Positions 18,018-26,722 of a stretch of DNA of 64,000 nt are shown one piece after another. The stretch lies in contig NZ_CM001837.1 in NCBI RefSeq assembly GCF_000355805.1, positions 1,950,155 to 2,014,154 on the forward strand, given 5' to 3'. Numbering within the stretch: the stretch's first letter is position 1; every line of letters begins with the position of its first letter. Source of the stretch: Dokdonia sp. PRO95. GTDB lineage: Bacteria; Bacteroidota; Bacteroidia; Flavobacteriales; Flavobacteriaceae. Position numbers and translations under genes: made by a program. The notes beneath the pieces were generated by a model. That model was given only the letters and a program-made list of their open reading frames with translations. It had not been told where the DNA came from and made no database searches.

Positions 18018-19307
18018 TTATAAATTTTGTATTTCTTTATAGGTAACAGGACCTAGTTCAAAGCTTGTTTCCAGTAGCTCTTCCTTCACAGGCGCTAGCT
18101 CATTTTTCATATCAAGAGCTTTATATATTTGTGCTGTGTGGAACTGTGCCATAGGTTCATGAGTTTTACCAATTACATGTTCTTGAGTTATGCTTAAGGC
18201 TTTTTCATAATCTCCATTTCCATAATAAGCATGTGCTAGTAGGTCATAAGACATAGGAGTGGGTCTATTGTTTACTTCCTTTTGAGCTAGGGTTATAGCC
18301 TGCTGTGATGTCTCAGGCTTGCTTGCATATATTTCAACTAGGTAGGCTCCATACATATCTCCGTAACTTGGATTTGAAACTCGGGATAAAAAATTGTTTA
18401 ACGCTTCTCTGGCGCTATCTTCATCGCCAGTGCTTTCATAAATCTCTGACTTAAATAATTCATAATCTGGGCTTTTACTATCTTTTTCTATAGCTTCAAT
18501 TATGCGCAAAGCTTCAGTAGGATTGTTTTCATAGGAGTATGCAATCCAGGCAATTCCTTTTTTTGCGTAAGCATTACTAGGATCAATCGCTAGTGCTTTG
18601 AGATAGTGATTGTAAGCATCATTAATTCTTCCTGCATGACCATAATAATCTGCGAGATTTGTGTAGACCCAGACTTGTAATCCCTTTTGCTTGCTACTTT
18701 CTGCAATGGCTTTGGCAGCTTCCATGTGTTGGATTGTTTTGTCAAGATTTCCTTTGTAATCTTCTAGTTTTCCAAGTCTAATCAGGTAGTTGTAGTCTGA
18801 GAAATCTGTTTCTTTTGTTAGGATTTTTTCTGCCTTCTCATAATCTCCTAGTTCCATGGCTACATCAAAGGCAACTAGATTAATAGCTTTGATTTCTCCA
18901 CCAGCTACTATACGAGCGCTATCTACAAGTGTTTTTGCTTCTTTAAAACGGTGCTGAGTGATGTAGTTTTGGGCTAATGCTAGTAGTTTACCATCTTTGC
19001 CTATGTTTGTTACTAGCGCAGATCTTGTGAGATTTTTTTCTGCATCTTTGAGTTGCTTTATAGATGCATTGAGTTGAAAGATCTTCGTTTGCATTCCTGC
19101 ACTTTTTGATAGCTCAATAAGCTGGATGCTATCCTCTTTTATCCGTTTATTCCAGAAGCTCAATTCTTTTTCTGCCTTTGCAATTTCTTTTGAGTTTTTT
19201 GTTTGCAGGTATTTTTCATAATCTGCTTTGTTAAGAATGTTTTTGTCCTCATTTGAGCATGAGATAAAAAGAGCGGTTGTGAGAATTAGTAAGGTTGTAA
19301 ATTTCAT
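18018..19307 (-). CDS. TPR-repeat lipoprotein
   Basis: 429 residues. The N-terminus (MKFTTLLILTTALFISCS) is a lipoprotein signal peptide with Cys at about 17. A charged coiled segment (about 30-90) follows, then tetratricopeptide helices from about 95 to 400, for example YYGHAGRINDAYNHYLKALAIDPSNAYAKKGIAWIA. TPR proteins of this kind hold protein partners; no enzymatic motif is visible. It lies downstream of two DUF4331-type genes on the same strand (77-bp gap) and is followed by a strong terminator, so it is probably the last gene of that transcript. Confidence 0.85.
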   Translation of the reverse strand: MKFTTLLILTTALFISCSNEDKNILNKADYEKYLQTKNSKEIAKAEKELSFWNKRIKEDSIQLIELSKSAGMQTKIFQLNASIKQLKDAEKNLTRSALVTNIGKDGKLLALAQNYITQHRFKEAKTLVDSARIVAGGEIKAINLVAFDVAMELGDYEKAEKILTKETDFSDYNYLIRLGKLEDYKGNLDKTIQHMEAAKAIAESSKQKGLQVWVYTNLADYYGHAGRINDAYNHYLKALAIDPSNAYAKKGIAWIAYSYENNPTEALRIIEAIEKDSKSPDYELFKSEIYESTGDEDSAREALNNFLSRVSNPSYGDMYGAYLVEIYASKPETSQQAITLAQKEVNNRPTPMSYDLLAHAYYGNGDYEKALSITQEHVIGKTHEPMAQFHTAQIYKALDMKNELAPVKEELLETSFELGPVTYKEIQNL

Positions 19308-19384
19308 AAGATTGTTTGATTTTGTACAAAAAAGGGTCTGAACAAATCAGACCCCTTTTAAGCTAATTAAAAATAATTACATTT

Positions 19385-20008
19385 TTATTGTGGTCCTACC
19401 AAGTATGGAAATGTAGTTGTTCCCATAGCACCTGTTCCAGCGCTTACGTTATCTGTAACTAAAATTGGTAAATCTGCTGTTCCATCATCATCAAGATCTT
19501 GTCCGTTGTATTTGTCTCCATTATTTCCTCCAAAAAGTAAAATTAGAGATACATCTACAACATCATCACTAAGAGTTCGACCTGTTAAAACATTAGTTCC
19601 ATCAAAATATGTAGTAGGTGCATCTGGTGCAACCTGTAATACGTCTTGAGCTAATATTGTTGTAAGCGTTGGAGCGTCTAGACCTAAAATGTTTGTTTCA
19701 TATTCAACTCCAAATGCATCGTGCAGGGCTACAGCTTTGTTTAAGAAGTCTGCTTGAAATCCAGCAACCATCTCAGAAGGGATTGTTGTATTAAAGCTAT
19801 TTTTTGATGCGCTATCTCCTCCTAATACAGTATTAATTGCTGCACGTCCCATTTGATCTTGTTGAACAAACGTTCCAGAAAAGTCAACCTCTGTAGGTGT
19901 AGGTTCTGGGTCGATTGTGATAGGTGTGTTATCGTCGTCGTCGCTACATGATACAACTCCCGCTAGAAGAACTGCTGCAAATAGATATTTTATATTTTGT
20001 AATTTCAT
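19385..20008 (-). CDS. DUF4331-type lipoprotein (C-terminal-like part)
   Basis: 207 residues with lipobox VVSC followed by an Asp run (SDDDDN). LTGRTLSDDVVDVSLILLFG and the end FPYLVGPQ resemble the C-terminal portion of DUF4331 proteins, while the usual N-terminal HxxAP-type motif is missing here and present in the next gene upstream. The pair may therefore be one DUF4331 unit split between two polypeptides. The function of DUF4331 is unknown. The gap to the upstream gene is 19 bp, so they are surely cotranscribed. Confidence 0.75.
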   Translation of the reverse strand: MKLQNIKYLFAAVLLAGVVSCSDDDDNTPITIDPEPTPTEVDFSGTFVQQDQMGRAAINTVLGGDSASKNSFNTTIPSEMVAGFQADFLNKAVALHDAFGVEYETNILGLDAPTLTTILAQDVLQVAPDAPTTYFDGTNVLTGRTLSDDVVDVSLILLFGGNNGDKYNGQDLDDDGTADLPILVTDNVSAGTGAMGTTTFPYLVGPQ

Positions 20009-20027
20009 GATATATGTCTTTTAACTA

Positions 20028-20732
20028 TTATTGTTTTGTTTTTGCTTCAACCCAAGTATTCCAGATCTGAACACCTGTTCCAGCTGGATGTGCCGAAGTA
20101 CCACCTAATAAAGTGTTTGGAACTTCAACTACTACAGAAAGTACGTTTGTCCCTTCAAAAGGATCTGAAGCATTTTCAGCAGTTTGAAAACCACCGTTTG
20201 GTCCAGTTGTTCCTGTAAAAGGTCCTTCAGGATTTCCTACAACAGCATTAAAAGTTGTAAAATCAAAGAAAAAAGGATCTGCTCTTAATCCAGCAAATAT
20301 TTTAATTCCATCTGTGGTAGTCATTGTGACAGCGTCATCTCCAGTAGAGATATCTACAGATCCTATAAGAGCGCTTTCGTCAATCGTACTGTTAAGTCCT
20401 GTTGAAGAAATTTCATAAGGTCCAAAGAAATACATTTTCCCATCTCTTGGGATTGCCTGTATTACTCTATCTTCCACTAGATCACCATCGTTGTCTATGT
20501 TGAACTCAACAAGAACGTTCTCGTCAAACTCAGCTTCTCCAGCTAGCGAACTTTGCACGTTTGCTACAAATACGGTGTTGCTTGAATTTTCAGCACTTTC
20601 AAATGCGAAGTAATCAGTAATGTCTGCGGTTGTTCCGCCTACTGCAGGAGCATCTAAGTGATCTGCTGCGATAAGTGCACCTACTCCGAGTAAGACAGCA
20701 CCTGCGATTAGAATTTTTGGTAATTTTTTCAT
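20028..20732 (-). CDS. DUF4331-type exported protein (N-terminal-like part)
   Basis: I take the start at 20732 (MKKLPKILIAGAVLLGVGALIAADHLDAP), which gives a clean signal peptide; an in-frame ATG 27 bp upstream would put a polar extension before it. Mature protein about 210 residues. DHLDAPAVGGTTADITDYFAFES matches the N-terminal signature of DUF4331 (His-x-x-Ala-Pro, then D-x-D/T-D-x-Y-x-F), and the rest is beta-rich. It is the first gene of the three-gene minus-strand set with the C-terminal-like lipoprotein and the TPR lipoprotein. Function unknown. Confidence 0.8.
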   Translation of the reverse strand: MKKLPKILIAGAVLLGVGALIAADHLDAPAVGGTTADITDYFAFESAENSSNTVFVANVQSSLAGEAEFDENVLVEFNIDNDGDLVEDRVIQAIPRDGKMYFFGPYEISSTGLNSTIDESALIGSVDISTGDDAVTMTTTDGIKIFAGLRADPFFFDFTTFNAVVGNPEGPFTGTTGPNGGFQTAENASDPFEGTNVLSVVVEVPNTLLGGTSAHPAGTGVQIWNTWVEAKTKQ

Positions 20733-20905
20733 TGTTGTATATTGTTTATTTGAGAACACTTACGCAGTTAATATTCGTGAGGTTTCTATTAAGACGTTAA
20801 AATCTTGTTAAGAGAAAAATCTAAGAAACCAAAACACCAGATGGTTATTCTATATATTAGCAGCGACACACAAGAAATAACATAACATAAATTATATATA
20901 AGATC

Positions 20906-21439
20906 ATGAATACCATATTAGGAATAGGAAGCAGGATAGACCATAACAAACTAGGTAAAGGTGTAATTACAAATGTCACTTCAGAGTTATATTGGGTTAC
21001 ATTTATAGATGGAGGACTAGAGACAATTACCTTAGATGATAATTTTGAAGTTATAGAGGCGATAGAAGGTGAGGTGGATAGTGTGAGTATGTATGAGGTA
21101 GAAAAAACCTTCCGAGATCTATTAAAAAGATACAGTGATGTCTCTGAGGTAGTCCCTATTGCAGATAAGTGGAGGGGAGGAATGATGACATTATCTCCTA
21201 AGGATAGTAACTTGTCATCTAAGGATATATCAATAGAAAGCTTCTTTCATAAAATTGTGATGGTACGTGACCGAGTGCGCGTTATGGAGCAAAAGATTAA
21301 TGCCAGTAAGATACTAGACGATCAAGATAAGATTGATCTCCAGCAGTACATAACACGTATTTATGGTAGTCTTACTACGTTTAACGTGCTGTTCAAAAAT
21401 TCGTCTCAAAACTTTAAAGGTGCGTCTTCTAAAAAGTAA
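20906..21439 (+). CDS. Hypothetical protein with Tudor/CarD-like N-terminus
   Basis: 177 residues, no signal peptide or membrane segment. The first 55 residues (GSRIDHNKLGKGVITNVTSELYWVTFIDGGLETITL) follow the pattern of small Tudor-like barrels found at the ends of helicases and in CarD. The rest is helical and charged. I recognise no named family; a nucleic-acid or polymerase contact is an inference from that N-terminal pattern only. It is divergent from the DUF4331 gene across a 173-bp gap. Confidence 0.7.
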   Translation: MNTILGIGSRIDHNKLGKGVITNVTSELYWVTFIDGGLETITLDDNFEVIEAIEGEVDSVSMYEVEKTFRDLLKRYSDVSEVVPIADKWRGGMMTLSPKDSNLSSKDISIESFFHKIVMVRDRVRVMEQKINASKILDDQDKIDLQQYITRIYGSLTTFNVLFKNSSQNFKGASSKK

Positions 21440-21484
21440 ATGCTGAGGTAATTGGATACAGCAGACTATTTATAATATCATTAC

Positions 21485-21498
21485 GCTTTCGCGAAAGC
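21485..21498. repeat. GCTTTCGCGAAAGC palindrome, intergenic
   Basis: Perfect copy 45 bp after the stop of the Tudor-like gene. Confidence 0.9.
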
Positions 21499-21631
21499 AA
21501 AAAATAAATACCTCCCGTAAATTATAATAGATACACCTTAAGATCATAATAATATTTAATTTTTAGGAACTGCGTATTTCTACATTGCTTACATTTATGG
21601 CTCACTTTCTAATCTAATAAGAATCAAATCA

Positions 21632-22333
21632 ATGGAATCATATCAACCACAAATAGTACCGGTAAGTTCACTATCTGATGAGCGCCGAGTGGCATTTTAT
21701 CGCAAGACGTACACTTATGTAGCACTTGCAGTATTATTATTTATCATCACCGAATACTTGTTTTTTCAATCACCAGTTATTGTGAATTTTGCTTTATCTC
21801 TCACAGGAGGTTGGAGCTGGCTATTATTGTTAGGTGCATTTATGTTTATTACAAACTACGCAGAGGGTTTAGCACTTAAAACCAGAGATAAAAATCAACA
21901 CTATTTAGCTTTAGGAGTTTATGTAGTTGCAGAGGCTTTTATTTTTATTCCTCTACTTTTCATGGCATTTTCTATGATAGATGGAGTAGAGATTTTACAA
22001 AAGGCTGCCGTGATGACTATTGCTTTATTTGCTGGATTATCTGCAGTGGTGATCCTTACTAAAAAAGACTTTTCTTTTTTACGATCTATACTTGCTATAG
22101 GATTTTTTCTAGCAATAGGCCTTATGGTTGGGGGACTTCTCTTTGGATTTGACCTCGGCTTGTGGTTTAGTGTCGCAATGGTAGCACTCGCTGCTGGATC
22201 TATCTTATATACTACTTCAAATATGGTTCATAAATATGATGAAGAGCAATATGTAGCAGCTGCTTTAGGTTTATTTGCCTCACTCATGTTATTATTCTGG
22301 TATATTTTGAGAATATTTATGTCAAGAGATTAA
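21632..22333 (+). CDS. Bax inhibitor-1/YccA family membrane protein
   Basis: 233 residues with about seven hydrophobic helices, the usual topology of the BI-1/YccA (TMBIM) family, whose eukaryotic members act as calcium leak channels and whose bacterial YccA modulates FtsH. The opening QIVPVSSLSDERRVAFYRKTYTYVALAVLLF fits the Bacteroidetes branch. The C-terminal helix ends LFWYILRIFMSRD. A single-gene unit closed by a bidirectional terminator shared with rpe. Confidence 0.88.
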   Translation: MESYQPQIVPVSSLSDERRVAFYRKTYTYVALAVLLFIITEYLFFQSPVIVNFALSLTGGWSWLLLLGAFMFITNYAEGLALKTRDKNQHYLALGVYVVAEAFIFIPLLFMAFSMIDGVEILQKAAVMTIALFAGLSAVVILTKKDFSFLRSILAIGFFLAIGLMVGGLLFGFDLGLWFSVAMVALAAGSILYTTSNMVHKYDEEQYVAAALGLFASLMLLFWYILRIFMSRD

Positions 22334-22356
22334 TAATTAAGATAATGTAATATAAG

Positions 22357-22390
22357 AAAGCCATCGCCTTGAACAGCGATGGCTTTTTTA
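22357..22390. terminator. Bidirectional terminator between the BI-1 gene and rpe
   Basis: AAAGCCATCGC (22357-22367) pairs with GCGATGGCTTT (22376-22386), with a T-tract downstream on the plus strand. It lies between two convergent genes. Confidence 0.8.
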
Positions 22391-22408
22391 TTTATGAAAG
22401 TATACTCT

Positions 22409-23068
22409 TTATGAGAGCTGCGATTTTAGATTCTTGATGGTAATTACAGGATCTTTTGATTTAAAAATAAAACTTCCTGCCACAAGTACATCCGCTCCTG
22501 CTTGAACAAGTTGGGAAGCATTTTTGTCACTCACCCCACCGTCAATTTCTATAAGCGTAGGTGCATTTTTCTTGTTGATTAAAGCTTTGAGAGCAGTCAC
22601 CTTATCGTAAGTGTTTTTAATAAACTGCTGTCCTCCAAATCCTGGATTTACACTCATCATACACACTAGATCTATGTCTTGTATAACATCCTCGAGGTGG
22701 CTCACAGGCGTGTGTGGGTTGAGTGCTACGCCAGCTTTCATTCCTGCTGCTTTAATTATTTGTAATGTTCTATGAAGGTGAGTACACGCTTCAAAATGTA
22801 CGGTAAGAATATTTGCTCCTAGATCTGCAAAAGTTTGCACGTAGCGATCTGGATCTACAATCATTAAGTGTACATCAATTGTTTTTTTTGCATGTTTTGC
22901 AATGTCCCGTAGTACAGGCATTCCAAAAGAAATATTTGGAACAAAAACACCATCCATAATATCTATATGAAACCAGTCTGCTTCACTGGTATTTATCATT
23001 TCTATATCACGTTGCAAGTTTGCAAAATCTGCAGCAAGTATTGAAGGGGCAATGAGTGTGCTAGGCAT
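22409..23068 (-). CDS. rpe: Ribulose-phosphate 3-epimerase
   Basis: 219 residues from the ATG at 23068 (MPSTLIAPSILAADFANL). A 42-codon upstream extension is open but encodes a non-conserved stretch crossing a terminator hairpin, so I reject it. The enzyme interconverts ribulose 5-phosphate and xylulose 5-phosphate in the pentose phosphate pathway. TIM-barrel motifs present: SILAADF, WFHIDIMDGVFVPN (metal-binding His and Asp), MSVNPGFGGQ and EIDGGV. TATCTTTA at 23086-23093 (minus strand) may be its -7 box. Confidence 0.96.
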   Translation of the reverse strand: MPSTLIAPSILAADFANLQRDIEMINTSEADWFHIDIMDGVFVPNISFGMPVLRDIAKHAKKTIDVHLMIVDPDRYVQTFADLGANILTVHFEACTHLHRTLQIIKAAGMKAGVALNPHTPVSHLEDVIQDIDLVCMMSVNPGFGGQQFIKNTYDKVTALKALINKKNAPTLIEIDGGVSDKNASQLVQAGADVLVAGSFIFKSKDPVITIKNLKSQLS

Positions 23069-23154
23069 ATAATAGACGTTTTGTGTAAAGATATGATTCT
23101 CCTTTAAGGTATGAAGGGAGGGGCAAAAAGTTTTATTATCTAGAATATATAAAA

Positions 23155-23184
23155 TGAAAAATCCCCGGTAATCAGCCGGGGATT
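23155..23184 (-). terminator. Terminator downstream of rpoD
   Basis: Arms AATCCCCGG (23160-23168) and CCGGGGATT (23176-23184); on the minus strand a T-rich run follows. It is the first terminator after rpoD and sits before rpe. Confidence 0.85.
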
Positions 23185-23268
23185 CATTCATCAATCAAAA
23201 AACGAACAGTTATGATAAACTGTTGTTGTCATTATTAAGTCGCCAGGGGCGTTAATTGCAATTTTGTA
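23155..23268 (-). ncRNA. Candidate small RNA or rpoD 3' UTR
   Basis: A perfect -7 box (TATCTTTG) on the minus strand at 23279-23272 would start a transcript near 23267. It would run about 110 nt through an AACAGTT/AACTGTT hairpin and a T-rich stretch to a strong terminator. No reading frame fits. It could equally be only the 3' end of the rpoD message. Confidence 0.35.
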
Positions 23269-23271
23269 TAA

Positions 23272-23279
23272 CAAAGATA
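23272..23279 (-). promoter_or_regulatory. -7 box (TATCTTTG) between rpoD and rpe
   Basis: Exact TAnnTTTG on the minus strand; no convincing TTG at the -33 position. Confidence 0.4.
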
Positions 23280-23355
23280 CCAAATCTTTTTACTGTAAAA
23301 AACACCAAGAGCATTCCCAATTGGTTTTAACACATTATCGGTAAAAATGATAAGG

Positions 23356-24219
23356 TTATCCTAAATAAGTCTTAAGAATTTTACTGCGAGAGGTGTGTTT
23401 TAATCTACGTATCGCTTTTTCCTTAATCTGTCTCACTCGCTCGCGAGTAAGATCAAAAGTTTCACCTATTTCTTCAAGTGTCATAGGTTGTTGATCTCCT
23501 AGACCAAAATAAAGTCTAACTACATCTGCCTCACGTGGTGTTAGTGTTTCTAGCGCACGTTCTATTTCAGTTTTAAGTGATTCATGTAATAAGGCTCTGT
23601 CTGGATTAGGTGATTCGCCAGAGTTTAAGACATCATACAAGTTAGAGTCTTCTCCTTCTATAAGAGGAGCATCCATACTAATATGTCTTCCAGAATTTTT
23701 AAGAGATTCCTTCACATCCTTAACCGTCATGTCAAGCTCCTTGGCAATTTCCTCAGGGCTAGGAGGGCGTTCATTTGCTTGTTCTAAGAAAGCAAATGTT
23801 TTATTAATCTTATTAATGGACCCAATCTTATTGAGCGGTAAACGCACTATACGAGATTGCTCTGCAAGCGCTTGCAAAATGGACTGGCGTATCCACCACA
23901 CGGCATACGATATAAACTTAAAACCACGAGTTTCATCAAAGCGCTGTGCAGCTTTAATAAGTCCTAAATTCCCTTCGTTAATAAGATCAGGAAGAGTAAG
24001 TCCTTGATTTTGATATTGTTTTGATACCGAAACCACAAAACGTAAGTTTGCTTTAGTAAGCTTTTCTAACGCACGGTGATCACCAGCTTTTATACGCTGT
24101 GCTAGTTCAACCTCTTCATCTGCTGTGATGAGGTCAACTTTACCAATTTCTTGTAAGTATTTGTCTAAGGATGCGGTCTCACGATTAGTGACCTGCTTAG
24201 TAATTTTAAGCTGTCTCAT
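23356..24219 (-). CDS. rpoD: Primary sigma factor RpoD/SigA (short Bacteroidetes form)
   Basis: 287 residues, lacking region 1.1 as in Bacteroidetes housekeeping sigma factors. Region 1.2 is [27 protein letters not shown]. Region 2 includes [33 protein letters not shown] and [13 protein letters not shown] (-10 recognition). Regions 3 and 4 follow, with [27 protein letters not shown] as the -35 helix-turn-helix. This factor is the one expected to read the TAnnTTTG boxes noted in this window. A 358-bp divergent gap upstream separates it from the TatA-like gene. Confidence 0.96.
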   Translation of the reverse strand: MRQLKITKQVTNRETASLDKYLQEIGKVDLITADEEVELAQRIKAGDHRALEKLTKANLRFVVSVSKQYQNQGLTLPDLINEGNLGLIKAAQRFDETRGFKFISYAVWWIRQSILQALAEQSRIVRLPLNKIGSINKINKTFAFLEQANERPPSPEEIAKELDMTVKDVKESLKNSGRHISMDAPLIEGEDSNLYDVLNSGESPNPDRALLHESLKTEIERALETLTPREADVVRLYFGLGDQQPMTLEEIGETFDLTRERVRQIKEKAIRRLKHTSRSKILKTYLG

Positions 24220-24460
24220 AGGGTTGTAATGAACTAGGGTTTGTCTATTATACCTGTTATACGCAGCAAAGTTGCAAAATGTTACAAAAATCTTAAAGTT
24301 TTTTTTAAATGATTTTTATGTTATAGCTTATGCGACTTTGATAATTTTATTAATCTATTGCTGTTTAGGTATTTGTAAATTTGGGATAATCCTTCAGTAG
24401 CTTGCTTTGTAAGCTTCTGGCTTTTAAGATTAGAAATTATATTTCCAAGTGATTATCGCT

Positions 24461-24496
24461 GTTCTAAATACGCTTTCGCGAAAGCGTATTTAGAAC
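24461..24496. repeat. 36-bp perfect palindrome containing the GCTTTCGCGAAAGC core
   Basis: The core at 24472-24485 is extended on both sides by matching arms beginning GTTCTAAATAC and ending GTATTTAGAAC, 18 + 18 bp with no mismatch. This is the longest perfect copy in the window. Confidence 0.95.
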
Positions 24497-24563
24497 CCAT
24501 AAACATTCCCATATAGTTTGTTATTATTCTATTTGAAAATTTTTAAACTACTGCGCTATTAAA

Positions 24564-24571
24564 TACCTTTG
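24564..24571 (+). promoter_or_regulatory. -7 box of tatA (TACCTTTG)
   Basis: Exact TAnnTTTG, ending only 6 bp before the ATG at 24578, so the message should be leaderless or nearly so. Confidence 0.5.
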
Positions 24572-24577
24572 TTGTCT

Positions 24578-24859
24578 ATGATAAGTTTACCTCTTTTTAT
24601 TTCTGGTGCCGAAATTGCCTTCGTTATATTTATAGTGATTATGGTTTTTGGTGCAGACAAAGTTCCAGAAATCGCGCGCGGTTTAGGGAAGGGAATGCGT
24701 CAACTTAAAGACGCTACAAACGATATCAAGTCAGAAATCACAAAAACTGCCGAAAGAAACGATATTGATCTTGATCTGACTAAGGATATTAAGAAGGAGA
24801 TTGATAAAGCAAAAGAGGATATAAACGACATTACAGGCCCTATTAAAAGATCCTTATAA
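24578..24859 (+). CDS. tatA: TatA/TatE family twin-arginine translocase subunit
   Basis: 93 residues from ATG 24578; the open frame continues three codons upstream to a TTG, but the -7 box overlaps that TTG. A short N-terminal membrane helix (FISGAEIAFVIFIVIMVFG) is followed by the amphipathic helix KVPEIARGLGKGMRQLKDA and a charged tail, the TatA layout. TatA forms the pore of the Sec-independent pathway for folded proteins. The F-G-x-x-K-V-P-E hinge is intact. No tatC is nearby. TatA against TatB cannot be settled from sequence; the short tail favours TatA. Confidence 0.88.
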   Translation: MISLPLFISGAEIAFVIFIVIMVFGADKVPEIARGLGKGMRQLKDATNDIKSEITKTAERNDIDLDLTKDIKKEIDKAKEDINDITGPIKRSL

Positions 24860-24913
24860 CGCATTGGCATTCTCTAAGCTCTGAAATCTCAAGGAGTGTT
24901 TCTTACATATTTA

Positions 24914-25555
24914 CTACTTCACACGACTCACCGTAAGCCCATCTCTTATAGGTAATAGAACGGTCTCTAGACGTTTGTCTTCATTGAGTAGCTTGTTATA
25001 TTCCAGTAACACTTTAGTGTCTATGTCTTTCTCATTAAGTGGTTCAACCACTTTGCCGCTCCAGAGCACATTATCAGAAAGGATAATGCCACCCTTGCTC
25101 ATCTTATCAATAATCACATTATAGTAATTAATGTAGTTGCGTTTATCTGCATCTATAAAAACGAGGTCAAATGTAGTGTCAATGGTTGGAATGATATCTA
25201 ACGCTTGACCGAGGTGCTGTGTAATTTGTGATCCGTAAGGCGATGAGTCAAAATGCTTGCGCTGGAAGTCTACAAGTTCTTCCTTAATATCTATGGTATG
25301 TAGAGACCCTTCTTGTTGTAAACCTTCGGCGAGGCATAAGCCGGAGTAGCCAGTAAAAGTCCCTATCTCAAGAATGTTTTTTGGGTTTACTAGCTTGCTT
25401 ATCATACTAAGCACTCTACCTTGATACGCACCAGAAAGCATACGTGGTTGTAGTATCTTTTGGTAGGTTTCCTTTGTAAGCGCTTTGAGATGAGCTGGTT
25501 CTTGCGCCGAGTGGGCAACCACGTAATCATCAAGTTCCTCTGGTAAAAAATGCAT
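24914..25555 (-). CDS. Class I SAM-dependent O-methyltransferase
   Basis: 213 residues of the caffeoyl-CoA/catechol O-methyltransferase-like family (Methyltransf_3). ILEIGTFTGYSGLCLAEGL is the SAM-binding loop; FDLVFIDADKRNYINYY carries the metal-binding Asp residues and GGIILSDNVLWSGKV the following motif. The natural substrate in bacteria of this group is not known; a catechol-like hydroxyl is the family expectation. It lies after the kynurenine operon on the same strand, with its own -7-like box (TAATTTTG, 25583-25576), so a link to that pathway is not implied. Confidence 0.9.
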   Translation of the reverse strand: MHFLPEELDDYVVAHSAQEPAHLKALTKETYQKILQPRMLSGAYQGRVLSMISKLVNPKNILEIGTFTGYSGLCLAEGLQQEGSLHTIDIKEELVDFQRKHFDSSPYGSQITQHLGQALDIIPTIDTTFDLVFIDADKRNYINYYNVIIDKMSKGGIILSDNVLWSGKVVEPLNEKDIDTKVLLEYNKLLNEDKRLETVLLPIRDGLTVSRVK

Positions 25556-25575
25556 TATAAATAAGTTTGAAAAGG

Positions 25576-25583
25576 CAAAATTA
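25576..25583 (-). promoter_or_regulatory. -7 box of the O-methyltransferase gene
   Basis: TAATTTTG on the minus strand, 20 bp before the ATG; no clear -33 TTG. Confidence 0.35.
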
Positions 25584-25621
25584 CCTATCGCTTTTGAGAT
25601 AGGTCTAGGTAATACAATAAT

Positions 25622-26713
25622 TTATTTTTCGCCTAATATTCTTTTTCTGAAAGCTTCTTTGCGCTTCTCATCATCTCCATATAGCCAGCGCACAACATTA
25701 TCATCCCATATCTGGTCATACTCGGTAGCATTAATAATCTCGCGTTCTAAAGCAAGATCTAATATCTTACCAGGATAACTACTCTGGTTGTCACTTTCCA
25801 TCTCACCCAGCGGGTATGGATCATCAAGTCCCATAACCACCTGTTTGCTTCCTTGGTTTTCTATCACCATTTTAAGCGAATTTGTATCGTGTACTAGGGT
25901 GTCAAAAAAGATATTAGGATGCCCCACAGATTTACGTGGGTGTGTTTTTCCTTCAAAAAGATCTGGCCTTCCGTCAAAACCTTGTATACGTCTCCCTAGA
26001 TTTATTTGTGCTAGTTGGCCACCGTGTGCAAAGCATACACGCATACCTGGATACTTATCTGCATAGCCATTAAGCGTAAGAAAGTGGTAAGCATCTGCAC
26101 ATTGTGCAAGCATCCAGATGAGGTGAAAACGCCAGTTTGTATTCTGCAGTTTTATAAACTTCTCACCATCATATGGGTGAATCTCTACTGCGAGATTATA
26201 CTTGCTTGCAAGTTCAAAAATAGGTTCATTTTCTTCATCAAAAATACATCGCCACGTCCCGATGGTATCCATATAGTGTGTAGGCAAGCATAGTAAATCC
26301 ATACCTAGCACTTCTACACATCGCTCTATCTCCCATAATGCTCCACGCACAAACCCTGGATGTACCACAAAACCAGTTGTAAATTTATCTGGGTGATCTT
26401 GTTGTACTCGTGCATTAAAGTCGTTCTGAAACTTAAGTGCTTGCTTCATTTCCTCAAGACGCAGTCCGTTTCCATAAAGTTGCGAGAGGTTAAGTACCAC
26501 CGCGTGGTCTACCTTGTTACGTTCCATCCACTCCAGTTTTTCGTGCAAGAAAAAACTAGAATCTGTCACAGGTCTGCTCCAGTCTTTTTGGAGCATAAAC
26601 TTTCGGTCTTTGTCTACCCAAAAAATCCCTTTGTCTTTCATAAACTGAGGAATTTCCTCAGGGTATGGAAGTAAGTGAGAGTGACCGTTTATCCGAAGTT
26701 TTTTATGTGACAT
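25622..26713 (-). CDS. Amidohydrolase, probable aminocarboxymuconate-semialdehyde decarboxylase
   Basis: 363 residues of the ACMSD-type amidohydrolase family. Metal-ligand candidates are visible in order: HSH at residues 11-13, EIHPYDGE in the middle, CFAHGGQLAQ, and the final Asp in GLDDPYPLGE, which parallels the GTDYPFPLGE of known ACMSD. The predicted reaction is decarboxylation of alpha-amino-beta-carboxymuconate-semialdehyde to aminomuconate semialdehyde, diverting it from quinolinate. Context (kynU, kmo, aldehyde dehydrogenase, RidA) strongly supports this. The gene is separated from the DUF1648 gene by 79 bp that contain a palindrome copy. Confidence 0.8.
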   Translation of the reverse strand: MSHKKLRINGHSHLLPYPEEIPQFMKDKGIFWVDKDRKFMLQKDWSRPVTDSSFFLHEKLEWMERNKVDHAVVLNLSQLYGNGLRLEEMKQALKFQNDFNARVQQDHPDKFTTGFVVHPGFVRGALWEIERCVEVLGMDLLCLPTHYMDTIGTWRCIFDEENEPIFELASKYNLAVEIHPYDGEKFIKLQNTNWRFHLIWMLAQCADAYHFLTLNGYADKYPGMRVCFAHGGQLAQINLGRRIQGFDGRPDLFEGKTHPRKSVGHPNIFFDTLVHDTNSLKMVIENQGSKQVVMGLDDPYPLGEMESDNQSSYPGKILDLALEREIINATEYDQIWDDNVVRWLYGDDEKRKEAFRKRILGEK

Positions 26714-26722
26714 ATTAAGTAT

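Larger units (their letters stand above)
24220..24577. other. Divergent intergenic region rpoD-tatA
   Basis: AT-rich control region between two divergent genes. It contains the 36-bp palindrome at 24461-24496 and the tatA -7 box; no gene seen. Confidence 0.7.

Noticed and set aside
23069-23194. 42-codon N-terminal extension of rpe
   Set aside because: It crosses a terminator and a probable -7 box, and the conserved protein begins at ATG 23068.
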